Source of the DNA: Legionella gratiana
GTDB lineage: Bacteria; Pseudomonadota; Gammaproteobacteria; Legionellales; Legionellaceae
Direction of reading: 5' to 3'
DNA length: 64,000 nucleotides
Assembly: GCF_001467695.1 (NCBI RefSeq)
Contig: NZ_LNYE01000023.1
Location: 62,001 to 126,000 of the forward strand
Part shown: piece after piece, positions 53,675 to 63,234 of the stretch
How the letters are laid out: every line of letters starts with the position of its first letter
Position numbering within the stretch: position 1 is the first letter of the stretch
Notes under the pieces: generated by a model
Database searches by the model: none
What the model was told of the DNA's origin: nothing
What the model saw: the letters and a program-made list of their open reading frames with translations, nothing else
Position numbers and translations under genes: made by a program

Positions 53675-54886
53675 CTAGTGATTCAAAGCAAATTGAAACA
53701 AAGTTCCCATACCGTATTTTCCACCATATTCACTTGTCCCATAAAGAGCGGTTTCATCAGCATTAAGCATAATTTTTCTAGGCCATCGGGGTGTAGACCG
53801 AAAACTCTCATCGAAAACATGTAAAATTGAGTAAACAGGTTCGTCGTTAGCTAAAGAAATTTTAAAAATATTCGCGGGATAATGATAATTTTTACTGTCC
53901 ATACCGCTTGTTAAACCAAAAAGAGTCTGCTCATCCTGACTTAATACAAGATCAATTGGATGTTGTCCTTGAGCGTTTCTTGCAAAGCGATGTAATACTG
54001 TGGTGGGATAATTGGGTTGGTTAAGTTCAATTTTAAGAACTGATCCATAATTATCTGTCGATGTAGTATATAAAGTAGTACCGTCCTTGCTTATAAGTAG
54101 TGTATTTAGCCTTGGTTGATCCTTGGAACAATCAAATGATCTCAGTGTCTCAAAGGGTTGATTTTCTGATTCATCCAGAGTGATTCTAAAGAGGGTACCG
54201 CAATAATTGGGTTCACTGGCATAAGTCGTTAAACCATATAGATAATGCTCATCCGGACTTAAAACTAAAACACCATTAGGTGTCCTACCCTCTTCTTTTC
54301 CTGTAAAAGCATGTACTACTTTATAAGTAGATCCGAGTTCTGGATCCATGGTGATTTGATAAATTACGCCCCCTTTTGAGCGAGAATGAATAAGACCGCC
54401 AGATTCAGTTGCGCCATAAAGTTTCCGCTGATCTTGTGTGACTATCAAAGTACCTACCGCATCGTAGCCTTCTTCAAAGCGCTCTCTTAAATCAAACTCG
54501 TGAAGCAATTCTTTATTATTATTATTGAGATTTAGTTTAAAAATGGAGCCGCTTATAAAACCATTTTCTATACCGTACATATAATTTTTATCTCGACTTA
54601 TCGTAAAATGACCACTAAAACTAGAATTTTTTTCTTGATCGGGATAGGTACTTGCTTTTTGGATTACAGTGGAAGATCCAGAGAGTGAGTTAATTTTAAA
54701 AATATGGTAATCACTATGGGAATAAAAGGTTATACCATCATCATTAGTGAGCAAATTTGTTCCTGTTCGGCCTTCACCATAACTATCAAATGAATAGAGA
54801 ATGGATAATTGATTTGAAGAGCAATAACCAGGATTCAATAAAGAAAATAATAATATAGGTGTACTAGCAATTAGAGATATTTTCAT
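53675..54886 (-). CDS. Secreted GloVer-repeat beta-propeller-like protein
   Basis: 403 residues. Signal peptide at 1-22 (ILLFSLLNPGYCSS), with a cysteine at the end that could be a lipobox. The rest is a series of about seven repeats of some 50 residues, each with LYG-T-GG--G-GTLF--- or ILH-F-- themes: GGVIYQITM, YCGTLFRITL, YGSVLKIEL, ANIFKISL, MGTLFQFAL, and KLYGATESGG, YLYGLTTYAS, ALYGTSEYGG. This is the GloVer tandem-repeat pattern and predicts a propeller. Such proteins are exported; the ligand is unknown. Confidence 0.7.
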   Translation of the reverse strand: MKISLIASTPILLFSLLNPGYCSSNQLSILYSFDSYGEGRTGTNLLTNDDGITFYSHSDYHIFKINSLSGSSTVIQKASTYPDQEKNSSFSGHFTISRDKNYMYGIENGFISGSIFKLNLNNNNKELLHEFDLRERFEEGYDAVGTLIVTQDQRKLYGATESGGLIHSRSKGGVIYQITMDPELGSTYKVVHAFTGKEEGRTPNGVLVLSPDEHYLYGLTTYASEPNYCGTLFRITLDESENQPFETLRSFDCSKDQPRLNTLLISKDGTTLYTTSTDNYGSVLKIELNQPNYPTTVLHRFARNAQGQHPIDLVLSQDEQTLFGLTSGMDSKNYHYPANIFKISLANDEPVYSILHVFDESFRSTPRWPRKIMLNADETALYGTSEYGGKYGMGTLFQFALNH

Positions 54887-54947
54887 TCTATTCCTTTAGA
54901 TTTTTAAGTGCTGTTTAGGATAATTTATATTTTTATTATTTACAATT

Positions 54948-54989
54948 AGACTATAAAAAAGAGCTTCTTGAAGCTCTTTTTTATAGTCT
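54948..54989 (-). terminator. Perfect 20-bp stem terminator of the DUF1328 gene
   Basis: Positions 54948-54967 and 54970-54989 are exact reverse complements around two bases (TT). The GAGCTTC/GAAGCTC core is flanked by A6/T6 tracts, so it works on either strand. It begins two bases past the stop of the minus-strand DUF1328 gene. Confidence 0.9.
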
Positions 54990-54991
54990 GT

Positions 54992-55171
54992 TCATAAAGG
55001 GGGAGGTGGACGGCGTCCAAGTAAACCCATTACAAGAAATACGACAAATATAACAAGAAATATGAAGAATAAAATTTTTGCAATTCCTGCTGCGGCTACA
55101 GCTATTCCTCCAAATCCAAATGCAGCAGCAATAATAGCGATAATAAAAAATGTGAGTGCCCAACCTAACAT
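54992..55171 (-). CDS. DUF1328 (YtjA-type) small membrane protein
   Basis: 59 residues, below many ORF cutoffs. ATG at 55171 follows AAGGAGG at good spacing. The product reads [20 protein letters not shown] and then [20 protein letters not shown], followed by a hydrophobic stretch and RRPPPPL. This matches the DUF1328 family (MLxWAxxFxxxAxIAAxxGFGGIA). It has two membrane helices and a cytosolic Pro tail. Often stress-induced; the role is unknown. The perfect terminator directly follows. Confidence 0.9.
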   Translation of the reverse strand: MLGWALTFFIIAIIAAAFGFGGIAVAAAGIAKILFFIFLVIFVVFLVMGLLGRRPPPPL

Positions 55172-55334
55172 GATAACCTCCTTGTGCTTAGTGCCGTAAA
55201 GTTATCCTACTTATTATTATAGCGTATTAATTAACCATTTTTTGAATGATCAATTGGTTGCTCTATATATCGTTTATTTTATGAAGCTTTAATAATCAAA
55301 TAAAAATTATTTTCAATAATTACAACTACTCTTG

Positions 55335-55373
55335 ATACCTCAAACCTCTAGTGCAGAGAGCAGTTGGAGGTAT
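55335..55373 (-). terminator. Imperfect hairpin ATACCTC/GAGGTAT after the permease gene
   Basis: ATACCTC and GAGGTAT bracket a 25-base core that can pair partly (TCT/AGA). It lies about 50 bases past the stop of the minus-strand permease. No strong U tract, so termination is tentative. Confidence 0.35.
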
Positions 55374-55423
55374 GTCTATAGATTTGTGCATAGATTAGGT
55401 TGGGAGTCTGTAGCGCATTGCTG

Positions 55424-56614
55424 CTAATACATTAGGGCAATAATAAGTAAACCTATCGCGACAAAACCAATGAGAACAAGACTGGAATTTCCTCCAGGTA
55501 CTAAATGGCTTTCGTTCGTTATGAGGTATTTACGTCCTTTCCATGCCATAACTGCAGGGAGCAACAGTAATAAAATGACACAACAAATTCCAGCATAGCT
55601 TAAAGCATGGAGGTAAATTCCTGGATTAAATAAAACTACCGCCAAAGGCGGAAGAAAAGTTAATGCTAAAGTGTATTTTCCTTGATAGCCAGATTTTTTA
55701 AGTTTTAATCCATCTGCTAGAAAATCAAATAAACCTATAGAAACACCTAGAAACGCAGTAAGCATACAAATCGAAGTAAAAAAGCCAAAAAATCCACTTA
55801 TCCATTGATTTTGAACGGATTGACTTAACGCTTCAGTTAGACCGCTTGTAGCATGATCAGAACTCATGAGCGCAATTAAGCCATTATCGCCTTCACGTGA
55901 TACAACACCCATGATGACGGCATCCCAAATAATGTAGCAGAAAAGAGGAATGAGCGAGCCGAGGAGAATGACCTTTCTTAAGCTACGAAGATCATCTCCA
56001 AAATAATCTCTTAAACTGGGTATAATTGTTGCATAGCCAAAAGAAGTAATGAGAATCATTAGTGTGCCAGCAAAAGCACGTACGGAGCCCCCAGTTAACC
56101 CCATAGTTGATGTATGTGGGCTGATAATCGCAACTAACAAAATGTAAATGCCCAACTTACCAAACATTAAACCTCGATTAACGTAATCTACGGAACGGAT
56201 GCCGTTATAGACAATCAAGCTGAATAAAAAGGTAAACAGTATCGCCGTGATACTGTTGGGTAAGTTAATATTTATTTTATGCAATAAACTATTAAAGATA
56301 TCACTTCCGCCTGAAATGTATGCTGACAGTAAGGTATAAAGCAAGAATAGGTAAGTGATCCAAGCAATAATTTGCCCCGGTAAACCTAATGTAGATTTAG
56401 CCATGGAAATCATATTACTACCTGTTGGTAAGCGTAGATTAACTTCAAGCATTAATAAAGCACCCGCAGTCATGACAAACCAGCATAAAAATAGAAAGAA
56501 AATTGAATTACTAAAGCCAACTTCTGCTGTAGATACAGGTAATGCAAGCATGCCGCCACCTATTGAGGTACCTACTATAAGTAATATTCCACCTATTAGC
56601 TTTGAATGGTTCAT
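55424..56614 (-). CDS. HAAAP-family aromatic amino-acid permease, copy 1
   Basis: Proton-coupled carrier of the TyrP/Mtr/TnaB family. 396 residues with about eleven membrane segments. The family start GGILLIVGTSIGGGMLALPV is present, followed by FFLFLCWFVMTAGALLMLEVNL. The middle holds FGYATIIPSLRDYFGDD and LIPLFCYIIWDAVIMG, and the end FLGVSIGLFDFLADGLKLK. It is a close paralogue of the permease at 56879-58072. The substrate is probably Tyr, Trp or Phe by family. A 264-base gap with two inverted repeats separates the copies, so this one likely has its own promoter. Confidence 0.88.
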   Translation of the reverse strand: MNHSKLIGGILLIVGTSIGGGMLALPVSTAEVGFSNSIFFLFLCWFVMTAGALLMLEVNLRLPTGSNMISMAKSTLGLPGQIIAWITYLFLLYTLLSAYISGGSDIFNSLLHKININLPNSITAILFTFLFSLIVYNGIRSVDYVNRGLMFGKLGIYILLVAIISPHTSTMGLTGGSVRAFAGTLMILITSFGYATIIPSLRDYFGDDLRSLRKVILLGSLIPLFCYIIWDAVIMGVVSREGDNGLIALMSSDHATSGLTEALSQSVQNQWISGFFGFFTSICMLTAFLGVSIGLFDFLADGLKLKKSGYQGKYTLALTFLPPLAVVLFNPGIYLHALSYAGICCVILLLLLPAVMAWKGRKYLITNESHLVPGGNSSLVLIGFVAIGLLIIALMY

Positions 56615-56698
56615 AAGAAGTAATCCAAATAGATAAAAAATAATTCAATATGATACAATATTGCTCGTTTTGGGTCAATCGTATCATAACCTAATGGC

Positions 56699-56771
56699 AC
56701 TAAGTTAAGTGTTTTTGACTAAACTATTTTCATCTTCGACATTGATCAGCAGATTTTTCTCTTAACTTAGT
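56699..56771. repeat. 11-bp inverted repeat ACTAAGTTAAG/CTTAACTTAGT in the inter-permease gap
   Basis: The arms at 56699-56709 and 56761-56771 are exact and enclose 51 bases. A second inverted pair, TATGATAC (56649-56656) and GTATCATA (56681-56688), lies between it and the start of permease copy 1. Either may be a regulatory or hairpin repeat. No known TyrR box is present. Confidence 0.45.
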
Positions 56772-56878
56772 ACATTCGTACCATAACCGAGTTCAATGCA
56801 GTAGTGTACGCTGGAAATGTATTTAGAACCTGAAAATGATTGAGGTATGCACTCCAAATTTTTCAGGTTTTGTTACGT

Positions 56879-58072
56879 TTAGCCTATTAACTTCCAAAGT
56901 TCATGTATTAACAGCCCAATTGAAACAGCAATTACGGTAATTTGCGTCAATTTACCGCCAGGAACACTAAAAGCAGGGCTATAATATTTCCTACCAAAAT
57001 AGCACATTAGTGCGGGTAAAAACAGTAGCAGTATGATACAAAAGATCCCTGCATAGCCCAAGGCATGAATGTATGCGCCGGGATAATAAATGACAATAAG
57101 TAATGGTGGTGTAAAAGTAAGTAAAAATAACCCTAAACCATGACTCCCTCGCTCTCGTAACTTCAAACCATCGGCAAGAAAACTATATAAGCATAAGGAT
57201 ACACCTAAGAAAGCAGTTAACATGCAAATGGAAGTGAAAAAATTAAATAAAGCACTAATGATTGTATTTTGTACTTTATTTGAGAGCATACTTGCTAATG
57301 CACTCGTGGTATGTGGATTGCTCATTAAGCTTTCTAGGTTTTCACTACCCTCAGAAGGAAGAGCACCCATAATGACAGCATCCCAAGCTAAATAGCAGAA
57401 TAATGGAATTAATGAGCCAATAAAAATCACTTTTTTTAATTGCTTAATATCATCATCGAAATAGTCTCTTAAATTAGGAACAATGATGGCAAATCCGAAA
57501 GAGGTGATCAAAATCATGATGGTTCCACCAATGTAACGCATATCACCATGATGAAGATGTTGTATCTCTATATGGGGTGCAATCAGCACTATTAATAAAA
57601 AATAGACTGCTAATTTGCCAAACATCAGACCACGATTCACATAATCTACATAATAAATGCCACCATAAACCACAAGGCCAAAAATGAGTGTAAATAAAAG
57701 ACTTGCTTGCCAATCACTTAAGTGCAACCCTATTTTAAAAAGAAGACTGTTTAATACATCAGTGCCACCAGAAATATAAGCTGACAATAAGGTATAAAGT
57801 AAAAATAGATAACTTATCCAAGCAATGAGCAAGCCGAAATTACCTAAAGTAGCTTGCGCCATTGAAACCATATGTTTTCCTCTAGGTAAATAAAGATTTG
57901 CTTCCAGAATAAAAAAGGCTCCTAAGGTCATAAAAACCCAGCAAACAAACAGAAAAATAGAGGATTGCCAAAAACCAGTCGCAGCGTTGGCAACAGGCAG
58001 AGCAAGCATTCCTCCACCTATAGAAGTTCCAACAATTAAAAGAATTCCCCCAATAAATCGTGATGTACGCAT
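56879..58072 (-). CDS. HAAAP-family aromatic amino-acid permease, copy 2
   Basis: 397 residues, paralogue of copy 1: GGILLIVGTSIGGGMLALPV is identical at the start, and FAIIVPNLRDYFDDD, CYLAWDAVIMGALPSEG and FLGVSLCLYSFLADGLKLR are close. Eleven or so membrane segments. Its ATG is nine bases after the OmpA-domain lipoprotein stop, so the two are likely one transcript. Substrate by family is an aromatic amino acid; which copy takes which cannot be told. Confidence 0.88.
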   Translation of the reverse strand: MRTSRFIGGILLIVGTSIGGGMLALPVANAATGFWQSSIFLFVCWVFMTLGAFFILEANLYLPRGKHMVSMAQATLGNFGLLIAWISYLFLLYTLLSAYISGGTDVLNSLLFKIGLHLSDWQASLLFTLIFGLVVYGGIYYVDYVNRGLMFGKLAVYFLLIVLIAPHIEIQHLHHGDMRYIGGTIMILITSFGFAIIVPNLRDYFDDDIKQLKKVIFIGSLIPLFCYLAWDAVIMGALPSEGSENLESLMSNPHTTSALASMLSNKVQNTIISALFNFFTSICMLTAFLGVSLCLYSFLADGLKLRERGSHGLGLFLLTFTPPLLIVIYYPGAYIHALGYAGIFCIILLLFLPALMCYFGRKYYSPAFSVPGGKLTQITVIAVSIGLLIHELWKLIG

Positions 58073-58081
58073 TAAATCGCC

Positions 58082-58801
58082 TTACTTTGTTGCATAAATC
58101 ATAGGTGGTGGTGCTGGAACAGGGCAAGTTGCGCAAATTTTTGCACCTAAACTACTAAACCATTGAATTTCAATGCGTCTATTAAATGCACTTCCATGAA
58201 TCAATTGGTTATCACCTACATCATTTTTATCACCATAACCTTCTGCTTTTAGGAGTTTGGCTGGAATATTATTTGCCCATAAAAATGTTAACATAGTTTC
58301 TGCTTGAGCTTGAGATAATGACCTTTTATGGTATCTAGTACCTACATTATCTGTAAACCCAGCTACATAAACAGGGCTATATGGATAAAATTTCAACAGC
58401 CTTATGATATTAACTAAACCTGGATAACAAATTTCGTTAAGACGTGGACTTTCAAACATGAAATATTTATCCACAGGAACAATAAGGGTCATGGTATCCC
58501 CATATTGTACGAACTCAATATTTTCTTTATTCAATTCTTTAATGATACTGCGTTTACTGGTTTTACTTAGCCCTACAACAGCCCCTGCAACTCCTCCAGC
58601 TGCAGTACCCACGAGTGCTCCGGCTACAGTACCTGTAGTAGCAGCTCCTACCGCAGTTCCAACAACTGCTCCGGTAGCAACTCGCCTAGGCATGGGATGT
58701 ACTGGTTTGAAATTGTTATAAGGTGGACGATAACAACTACTGATTAAACAGGTGATTAAGCCACAATATAAAATTTTTCTTTTAGTTGATTTGAGTGACA
58801 T
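58082..58801 (-). CDS. OmpA-domain lipoprotein with glycine-zipper segment
   Basis: 239 residues from ATG 58801, chosen for AAAGGAG six bases upstream. A lipoprotein signal peptide ends in the lipobox LISSC at about residues 19-23. Next is a Pro-rich stretch, then a glycine-zipper region at about residues 42-75 (AVVGTAVGAATTGTVAGALV). The C-terminal OmpA peptidoglycan-binding domain follows with YVAGFTDNVGTRYHKRSLSQ and LKAEGYGDKN...NRRIEI. The tail CATCPVPAPPP adds two Cys and prolines. It would anchor the outer membrane to peptidoglycan. The layout is similar to Dot/Icm IcmN/DotK-type lipoproteins, but the icm locus is not here. Confidence 0.85.
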   Translation of the reverse strand: MSLKSTKRKILYCGLITCLISSCYRPPYNNFKPVHPMPRRVATGAVVGTAVGAATTGTVAGALVGTAAGGVAGAVVGLSKTSKRSIIKELNKENIEFVQYGDTMTLIVPVDKYFMFESPRLNEICYPGLVNIIRLLKFYPYSPVYVAGFTDNVGTRYHKRSLSQAQAETMLTFLWANNIPAKLLKAEGYGDKNDVGDNQLIHGSAFNRRIEIQWFSSLGAKICATCPVPAPPPMIYATK

Positions 58802-58918
58802 ATTCACTCCTTTGTTCGGTGATTTAATCATTATTAAACATCTGGTTAAATTTCGCAATTGTAATAGCTTGCCCCCTAATGTTTACTCGAACAATGGGGG
58901 CAGACCACCCCCATTAAT

Positions 58919-59551
58919 TTAGATGCAACATTCATGTGCTAGTTCGTTTTCTTCCTCATCAATCGATTGGAGCACTTCTCGTTCTTGAGGTGCGTGTTTG
59001 AAGAATGAAACTAGACTTACTTCATTGGTATATTCTGCGTCATGTCGGCTAACTGATTTAAATTCGGTAAAGCATGAAAGAGCTTTATATGCAGCTGCAA
59101 CCATCGCGCCAACAATGGTTATTCCCACGGCAATACCTAGAGTCGGTTGGATAATAAGTACGGGTAAAGCGATTCCAAAAATACCTGCATATAAAGAAAA
59201 TGCAGTAGCGGACCAAAATAATAATTCACATGTTTTGGCAAGATTTTTAAATAAAACATTAATTTTTCTAGATTCACTTGTCTTTAGTAATGCATCCATT
59301 GCATCTATATGACTCATCTCTCCATGTTTTACCTTAGTGAGGCCAGCAACAAAAGATTCATAACTGGTTGCAATTGTTTCAACAGTCTTTGCTGAGCTTG
59401 CTTTAGTATAAGAGAGGTTATAATAATCTTGAACTGCTTTTATTTGTTGTTTGAGCTTGTCGTCTAGTTCTTTTTCACTGGCGAAAAGCGCAGATAATTT
59501 TTTGTCGCAAATGCTTAAGCGTCGTTCTAATTTTCTATGATTATAAGGCAT
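58919..59551 (-). CDS. Coiled-coil protein with two membrane helices and acidic tail, candidate effector
   Basis: 210 residues, ATG 59551. The first 60 residues are a charged coiled coil (KLSALFASEKELDDKLKQQI). Two membrane segments lie at about residues 112-160 (FWSATAFSLYAGIFGIALPV and IAVGITIVGAMVAAAY). The last 30 residues include REVLQSIDEEENELAHECCI, an E-block-like Dot/Icm signal. Coiled coil plus membrane hairpin plus acidic tail is the plan of the LegC-type effectors, but no clear homology is seen, so it could also be an ordinary inner-membrane protein. Confidence 0.5.
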   Translation of the reverse strand: MPYNHRKLERRLSICDKKLSALFASEKELDDKLKQQIKAVQDYYNLSYTKASSAKTVETIATSYESFVAGLTKVKHGEMSHIDAMDALLKTSESRKINVLFKNLAKTCELLFWSATAFSLYAGIFGIALPVLIIQPTLGIAVGITIVGAMVAAAYKALSCFTEFKSVSRHDAEYTNEVSLVSFFKHAPQEREVLQSIDEEENELAHECCI

Positions 59552-59696
59552 GATTTATCTCTTATTATAATTATGTAGGGAAAACCATTTCAATGAATTT
59601 TCTAGTAGATTAAATGTCTTATAACATAATTGACATAGAAAAATCATGCTATTTTTATCTATTCATTGGTGAACTAGTATGTTCATCAAAAAAGAA

Positions 59697-59831
59697 TAGA
59701 CTTCGTTCCAAATGCTACTGTAGTGGAGAATTGCTTACGGTGCATCCTCATATACTGGCGTGTACACTCCCGTTCTGTGCTCCGTTTCTCCTCGCACTTC
59801 CCTCACTACAGCGAGTTTGGAACGAAGTCTA
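59697..59831. repeat. 135-bp inverted-repeat element with 16-bp perfect ends
   Basis: TAGACTTCGTTCCAAA at 59697-59712 and TTTGGAACGAAGTCTA at 59816-59831 are exact inverted repeats; CTGTAGTG and CACTACAG pair further in. The middle shows CATATAC/GTGTAC and GGTGC/GTGCTCC, similar in plan to the centre of the element at 63394-63540. It ends four bases from the stop codon of the RecB-like gene. It looks like a MITE-type element. Confidence 0.65.
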
Positions 59832-59835
59832 ATAT

Positions 59836-62376
59836 CTATTCATCGCCTTGGAAGCGGCATAAATTTTGAAAATCACACTGTTGGCAAAGATTTAAATGGG
59901 AAGGTTGCGGTGGACAATGCCCCTGTTGAAATTCCATCGCTAAATCAGTTAATTGTTTTTGCCACATTTTTCTGTGTTCAGACCAAGTTTCATCCTTTTT
60001 TAACGAAGTGACTCCACTAATATTCTGTTTGTTCTCACTAAGGCCAGCACAGTTTATTTTCCCTGACTTTAATTGCATGAGTAAAAGAGTGTTAATTTGG
60101 TCATCAAGCAGCGCATAAAGAAGTACTTGTGATTCTTTGGGCCGTTCTTCATTCCAAGGTTTACTCGCAGGAAGGCTACTTTTATAATCGATAACCCATT
60201 TCTTATCAGCAACCTGATCCAGACGATCAATACGTACCTGAATATCAAGACCCGCTAAATTAATGGAGTATGATTGTTCTAATGCTACGACTGTAAATGG
60301 AGATCGTTGTTTTTCCCATTCGAGATAGGTCAGTATGAGACGCTTTAGACGAGCATGTTCAATTTCTTGAAGTGATGCAAGAAGTAAATCAGAGTTTCGC
60401 TGTTTTAAAAGAGCTAAGGCAGTATGAATTGCTTCATCGATGTACTGATCTAAAATAGGAGGCCCTAAAAGATATAGTTTCTCTTGACTCTCCAATGTTT
60501 GCCATAATAATTCCATCACCTTATGAATAATCTGTCCTCTTTCTTTAGGATTCAAACCATCGGTTGTTTGCATAGATGCTTGTGCACGAAGTCGATGTTC
60601 CGCGAAGGCTTTAAAAGGGCATTTTGCTTGATTCGCTAAAATTGCTGTACCTCCAGTAATATGTTCTTCTGGTAATACTGGTAGAGAAAAATGTTCTTCT
60701 ACAGTCACGCATTCAGGTTGGGGTACCGAAAAGTTATGGGCGGTCAGTAAGGTAAAATTAGGGAATGTTGTTATTAAGGAGCAAGGCAAATTAGGATTAT
60801 CGCCCTGTAATTGAGCATAACTAAATACTATGGAATTAGCACTTCTCCTTAATCTTTGGAGTATTTGACGAGCAAATTGCAGTTCACGTTCGGGTAGGCT
60901 GTGCGGCATGCACAATTCACGCTGTAAGTATGGGGGAATAAAAGCTGATAGATGCACTTTTTGCGGCAAGCATTGATCGGTTATACCCATGACCCATAGG
61001 CTATCAAACTCACATCCTGAAGCTTCTAAGAGACCGGAAACTTGAATTGGTGCATTGTTTTTTTGCGCTTGAAAAATGGTATGTCTGGTCAGATAGCGTA
61101 ATGCTTCAAGTGCTTCAATCTTGGTTAAATAAGCGTCAAGTACAGCCAATTGCCTTAATTCATCAAAAAGCATGATAAAACGATTGAGACATTGATAGTT
61201 TTTTGAGTTAAGTCCATAGTCACCTGGAAATCCTAAACTATTTAGACGAGCTTGAAATAGGCTTATCCATTCATGTAGGGTAGCTATTTGTGGATACGGG
61301 GTTAGAAGGCTTAATAATTTGGAAAGTTTAGGGGTATGAACATAGAGCTCCTCTATAAAGCTCTTTAGTGGAATCAAATGTCTTCCTAGTAAAGTACTCT
61401 CTTGCAAATATTCAGCTCGTTCAATGAATTCTTCTTTAGAATGACCAAGATAAGGGGATTGGAGAAGCAAACTTGCCTCATGCTGGGTTAAAGTGAGCTC
61501 TTCTAAATTGAGCCAACATAATGCATGAGCAACTAAAGGAAAATCACTTAAAGGTTGACCTAAGGAAATATTAAAGAGTGTTGACTCAAAATGATGTGCT
61601 AATATTCTTTGTACTAAGTTTGATTCTTGTTCCAAATTAGGTACAACTACTCCTATACGAGAATGACCTTCCCGTATTTTTAAATGCAACCACCGCATTA
61701 ACTGCTGATATTCCTCTTTATCATCCTGAGCTGCCAGTATTTCTGTTTTAGATGATTTTTCTTTTAAATCATATTGGTATTGGTTGAATCCTTGATTTAT
61801 TAAGTGTTCCTGTAAGTGTACTTGTTGAGGAGTAAAGTCATCAAAACATACCCAAACAATCGAACCTGAGAACAAAGAGTGTTGGGCATCAATTAGATGA
61901 GGGATTAATTGATATTCCGTAATCAAATGTCGTTGTTCTAATTGTTTCTCAAAAAGTAGCCACCATTGTTGAAATTTCCGTGTTTGAGCTGTATCGATAA
62001 ATTCTGGATTTTCGGAGGTAATGTGCCATTGTTGACAACGCTCCCAAGCAGTGATCACGGCTTTGAGCAAACCTTCACTATAGGTGATGGATGATTCAGA
62101 TTTAATGATCCTTCGCCATAAATACTGACACTGAGCATCGCTTAACAATGTAGGATAGGACCTATTTGGATGAATAAAATTAAGGTTCTCATAGGCTTTG
62201 ATGAGTGCAGTACGATAAGGCATGCATTTAGGTTTATCTACAGTTTGATTGTTACAATGAGTAAAATACTGTTGGATTATGGATTCACTCAGTCGATTGT
62301 TGGGTGTGAGGACCATAGTTCCTTGAGCTAAAAGAAAAAAAAGTTGATCTTTATTACTGAATGTATGTAGGGGCAT
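59836..62376 (-). CDS. AddB/RecB-like PD-(D/E)XK nuclease
   Basis: Probable DNA-repair exonuclease of the RecB superfamily. 846 residues. The N-terminal part is helicase-like and seems inactive, with no Walker A (MVLTPNNRLSESIIQQYF takes its place). The C-terminal nuclease has the catalytic set IDRLDQV...KWVIDYKSS (Asp and Asp-x-Lys). Four cysteines for an iron-sulfur cluster are arranged as in AddB: one in QAKCPFKAFAEHRLR and three at the end in LNLCQQCDFQNLCRF. A partner AddA/UvrD-like helicase gene is not in the window. Confidence 0.85.
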   Translation of the reverse strand: MPLHTFSNKDQLFFLLAQGTMVLTPNNRLSESIIQQYFTHCNNQTVDKPKCMPYRTALIKAYENLNFIHPNRSYPTLLSDAQCQYLWRRIIKSESSITYSEGLLKAVITAWERCQQWHITSENPEFIDTAQTRKFQQWWLLFEKQLEQRHLITEYQLIPHLIDAQHSLFSGSIVWVCFDDFTPQQVHLQEHLINQGFNQYQYDLKEKSSKTEILAAQDDKEEYQQLMRWLHLKIREGHSRIGVVVPNLEQESNLVQRILAHHFESTLFNISLGQPLSDFPLVAHALCWLNLEELTLTQHEASLLLQSPYLGHSKEEFIERAEYLQESTLLGRHLIPLKSFIEELYVHTPKLSKLLSLLTPYPQIATLHEWISLFQARLNSLGFPGDYGLNSKNYQCLNRFIMLFDELRQLAVLDAYLTKIEALEALRYLTRHTIFQAQKNNAPIQVSGLLEASGCEFDSLWVMGITDQCLPQKVHLSAFIPPYLQRELCMPHSLPERELQFARQILQRLRRSANSIVFSYAQLQGDNPNLPCSLITTFPNFTLLTAHNFSVPQPECVTVEEHFSLPVLPEEHITGGTAILANQAKCPFKAFAEHRLRAQASMQTTDGLNPKERGQIIHKVMELLWQTLESQEKLYLLGPPILDQYIDEAIHTALALLKQRNSDLLLASLQEIEHARLKRLILTYLEWEKQRSPFTVVALEQSYSINLAGLDIQVRIDRLDQVADKKWVIDYKSSLPASKPWNEERPKESQVLLYALLDDQINTLLLMQLKSGKINCAGLSENKQNISGVTSLKKDETWSEHRKMWQKQLTDLAMEFQQGHCPPQPSHLNLCQQCDFQNLCRFQGDE

Positions 62377-62640
62377 AAAAATCCAAATAAGATTACCTGT
62401 AAATCAACTCCATTCAGGAAACGGCCCTATTTGACCGTTTGTGCTATATTCAGCATGGGGTACCTGAGCTATTACGATTACCTTAAACCTAGAAAAAGGC
62501 ACGTGGGTTGGTAATCGGAGCAACGTATTTTTTACAGGGGGGTGAACATGTGTATTTATACAGCCACCTTAACTTGATGAGAGTATTAGTTAGCTCGTAA
62601 TATATTGGATTACATTGTCAATAGCACCCCACTTTTGATG

Positions 62641-63234
62641 TTATTTTACTGAAGTTTTTTTCCGTTGCATAGTACGCGTTTTTGATGCAGATTTTGCTTT
62701 GGTCTTGTCTAGTGTTCCTAGATATCGAGGTAGGCGATGACTGCGTCGTTTATCTGTATGCAATATTTGATAGACAAATTGACCTCGTAAATACATAGAA
62801 GCAAGGCCTGCTGCAATGGCAAGTACAAAACCGAAAAGAATATAGCTGTAGCCTAATACTATAAAGTATGTACCAATAAGATCGTGGAAATTGGTTATTT
62901 TTATTATGGGTTTTTCTACTTCTTCCATAAAAAACATCATACCTAGAACAAAAAAAGGTAATGAAAGAAGGACCATAATAAAGCCTAAGAAAAAGGTTTT
63001 AAGTTTATAAGGTTTAGGGCAATGCACGATACTTTCGCCAAATAGGGCTCCAGTGATTGAAGCGACAATCACTCCTAAGACAATTGATCGAAAAAGAGGA
63101 ATAACTTCCATGATGCCCATTGATGTAAGTAATACGTCGATCAGTATTGTTCCAACAACAGAGAGTAATCCGTAGTAAACAGCGGCGAGTAAACGTGGAT
63201 TAGAAATAGTAAGTGCAGGATCTTCATTTTTCAT
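62641..63234 (-). CDS. Multi-pass membrane protein of unknown function
   Basis: 197 residues, ATG 63234. Four hydrophobic segments are clear: LLAAVYYGLLSVVGTILIDV, IVLGVIVASITGALFGES, FFLGFIMVLLSLPFFVLGMM, and YSYILFGFVLAIAAGLASMY. The last 40 residues are strongly basic (DKRRSHRLPRYLGTLDKTKA) and would face the cytoplasm. I do not recognise the family. It lies alone between the nuclease gene (264-base gap) and the palindromic element at 63394. Confidence 0.6.
   Translation of the reverse strand: MKNEDPALTISNPRLLAAVYYGLLSVVGTILIDVLLTSMGIMEVIPLFRSIVLGVIVASITGALFGESIVHCPKPYKLKTFFLGFIMVLLSLPFFVLGMMFFMEEVEKPIIKITNFHDLIGTYFIVLGYSYILFGFVLAIAAGLASMYLRGQFVYQILHTDKRRSHRLPRYLGTLDKTKAKSASKTRTMQRKKTSVK

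Noticed and set aside
54981..55163. 60-codon minus-strand frame rich in Cys, Tyr and Ile
   Set aside because: It is a shifted-frame reading of the DUF1328 gene at 54992-55171, which has an ideal ribosome site and a family match.
59549..59551. CAAX-type prenylation signal at the C-terminus (HECCI) of the 58919-59551 protein
   Set aside because: The residue four from the end is Glu, not Cys, so the CAAX box is not formed; CC at -3/-2 does not fit host prenylation rules either.
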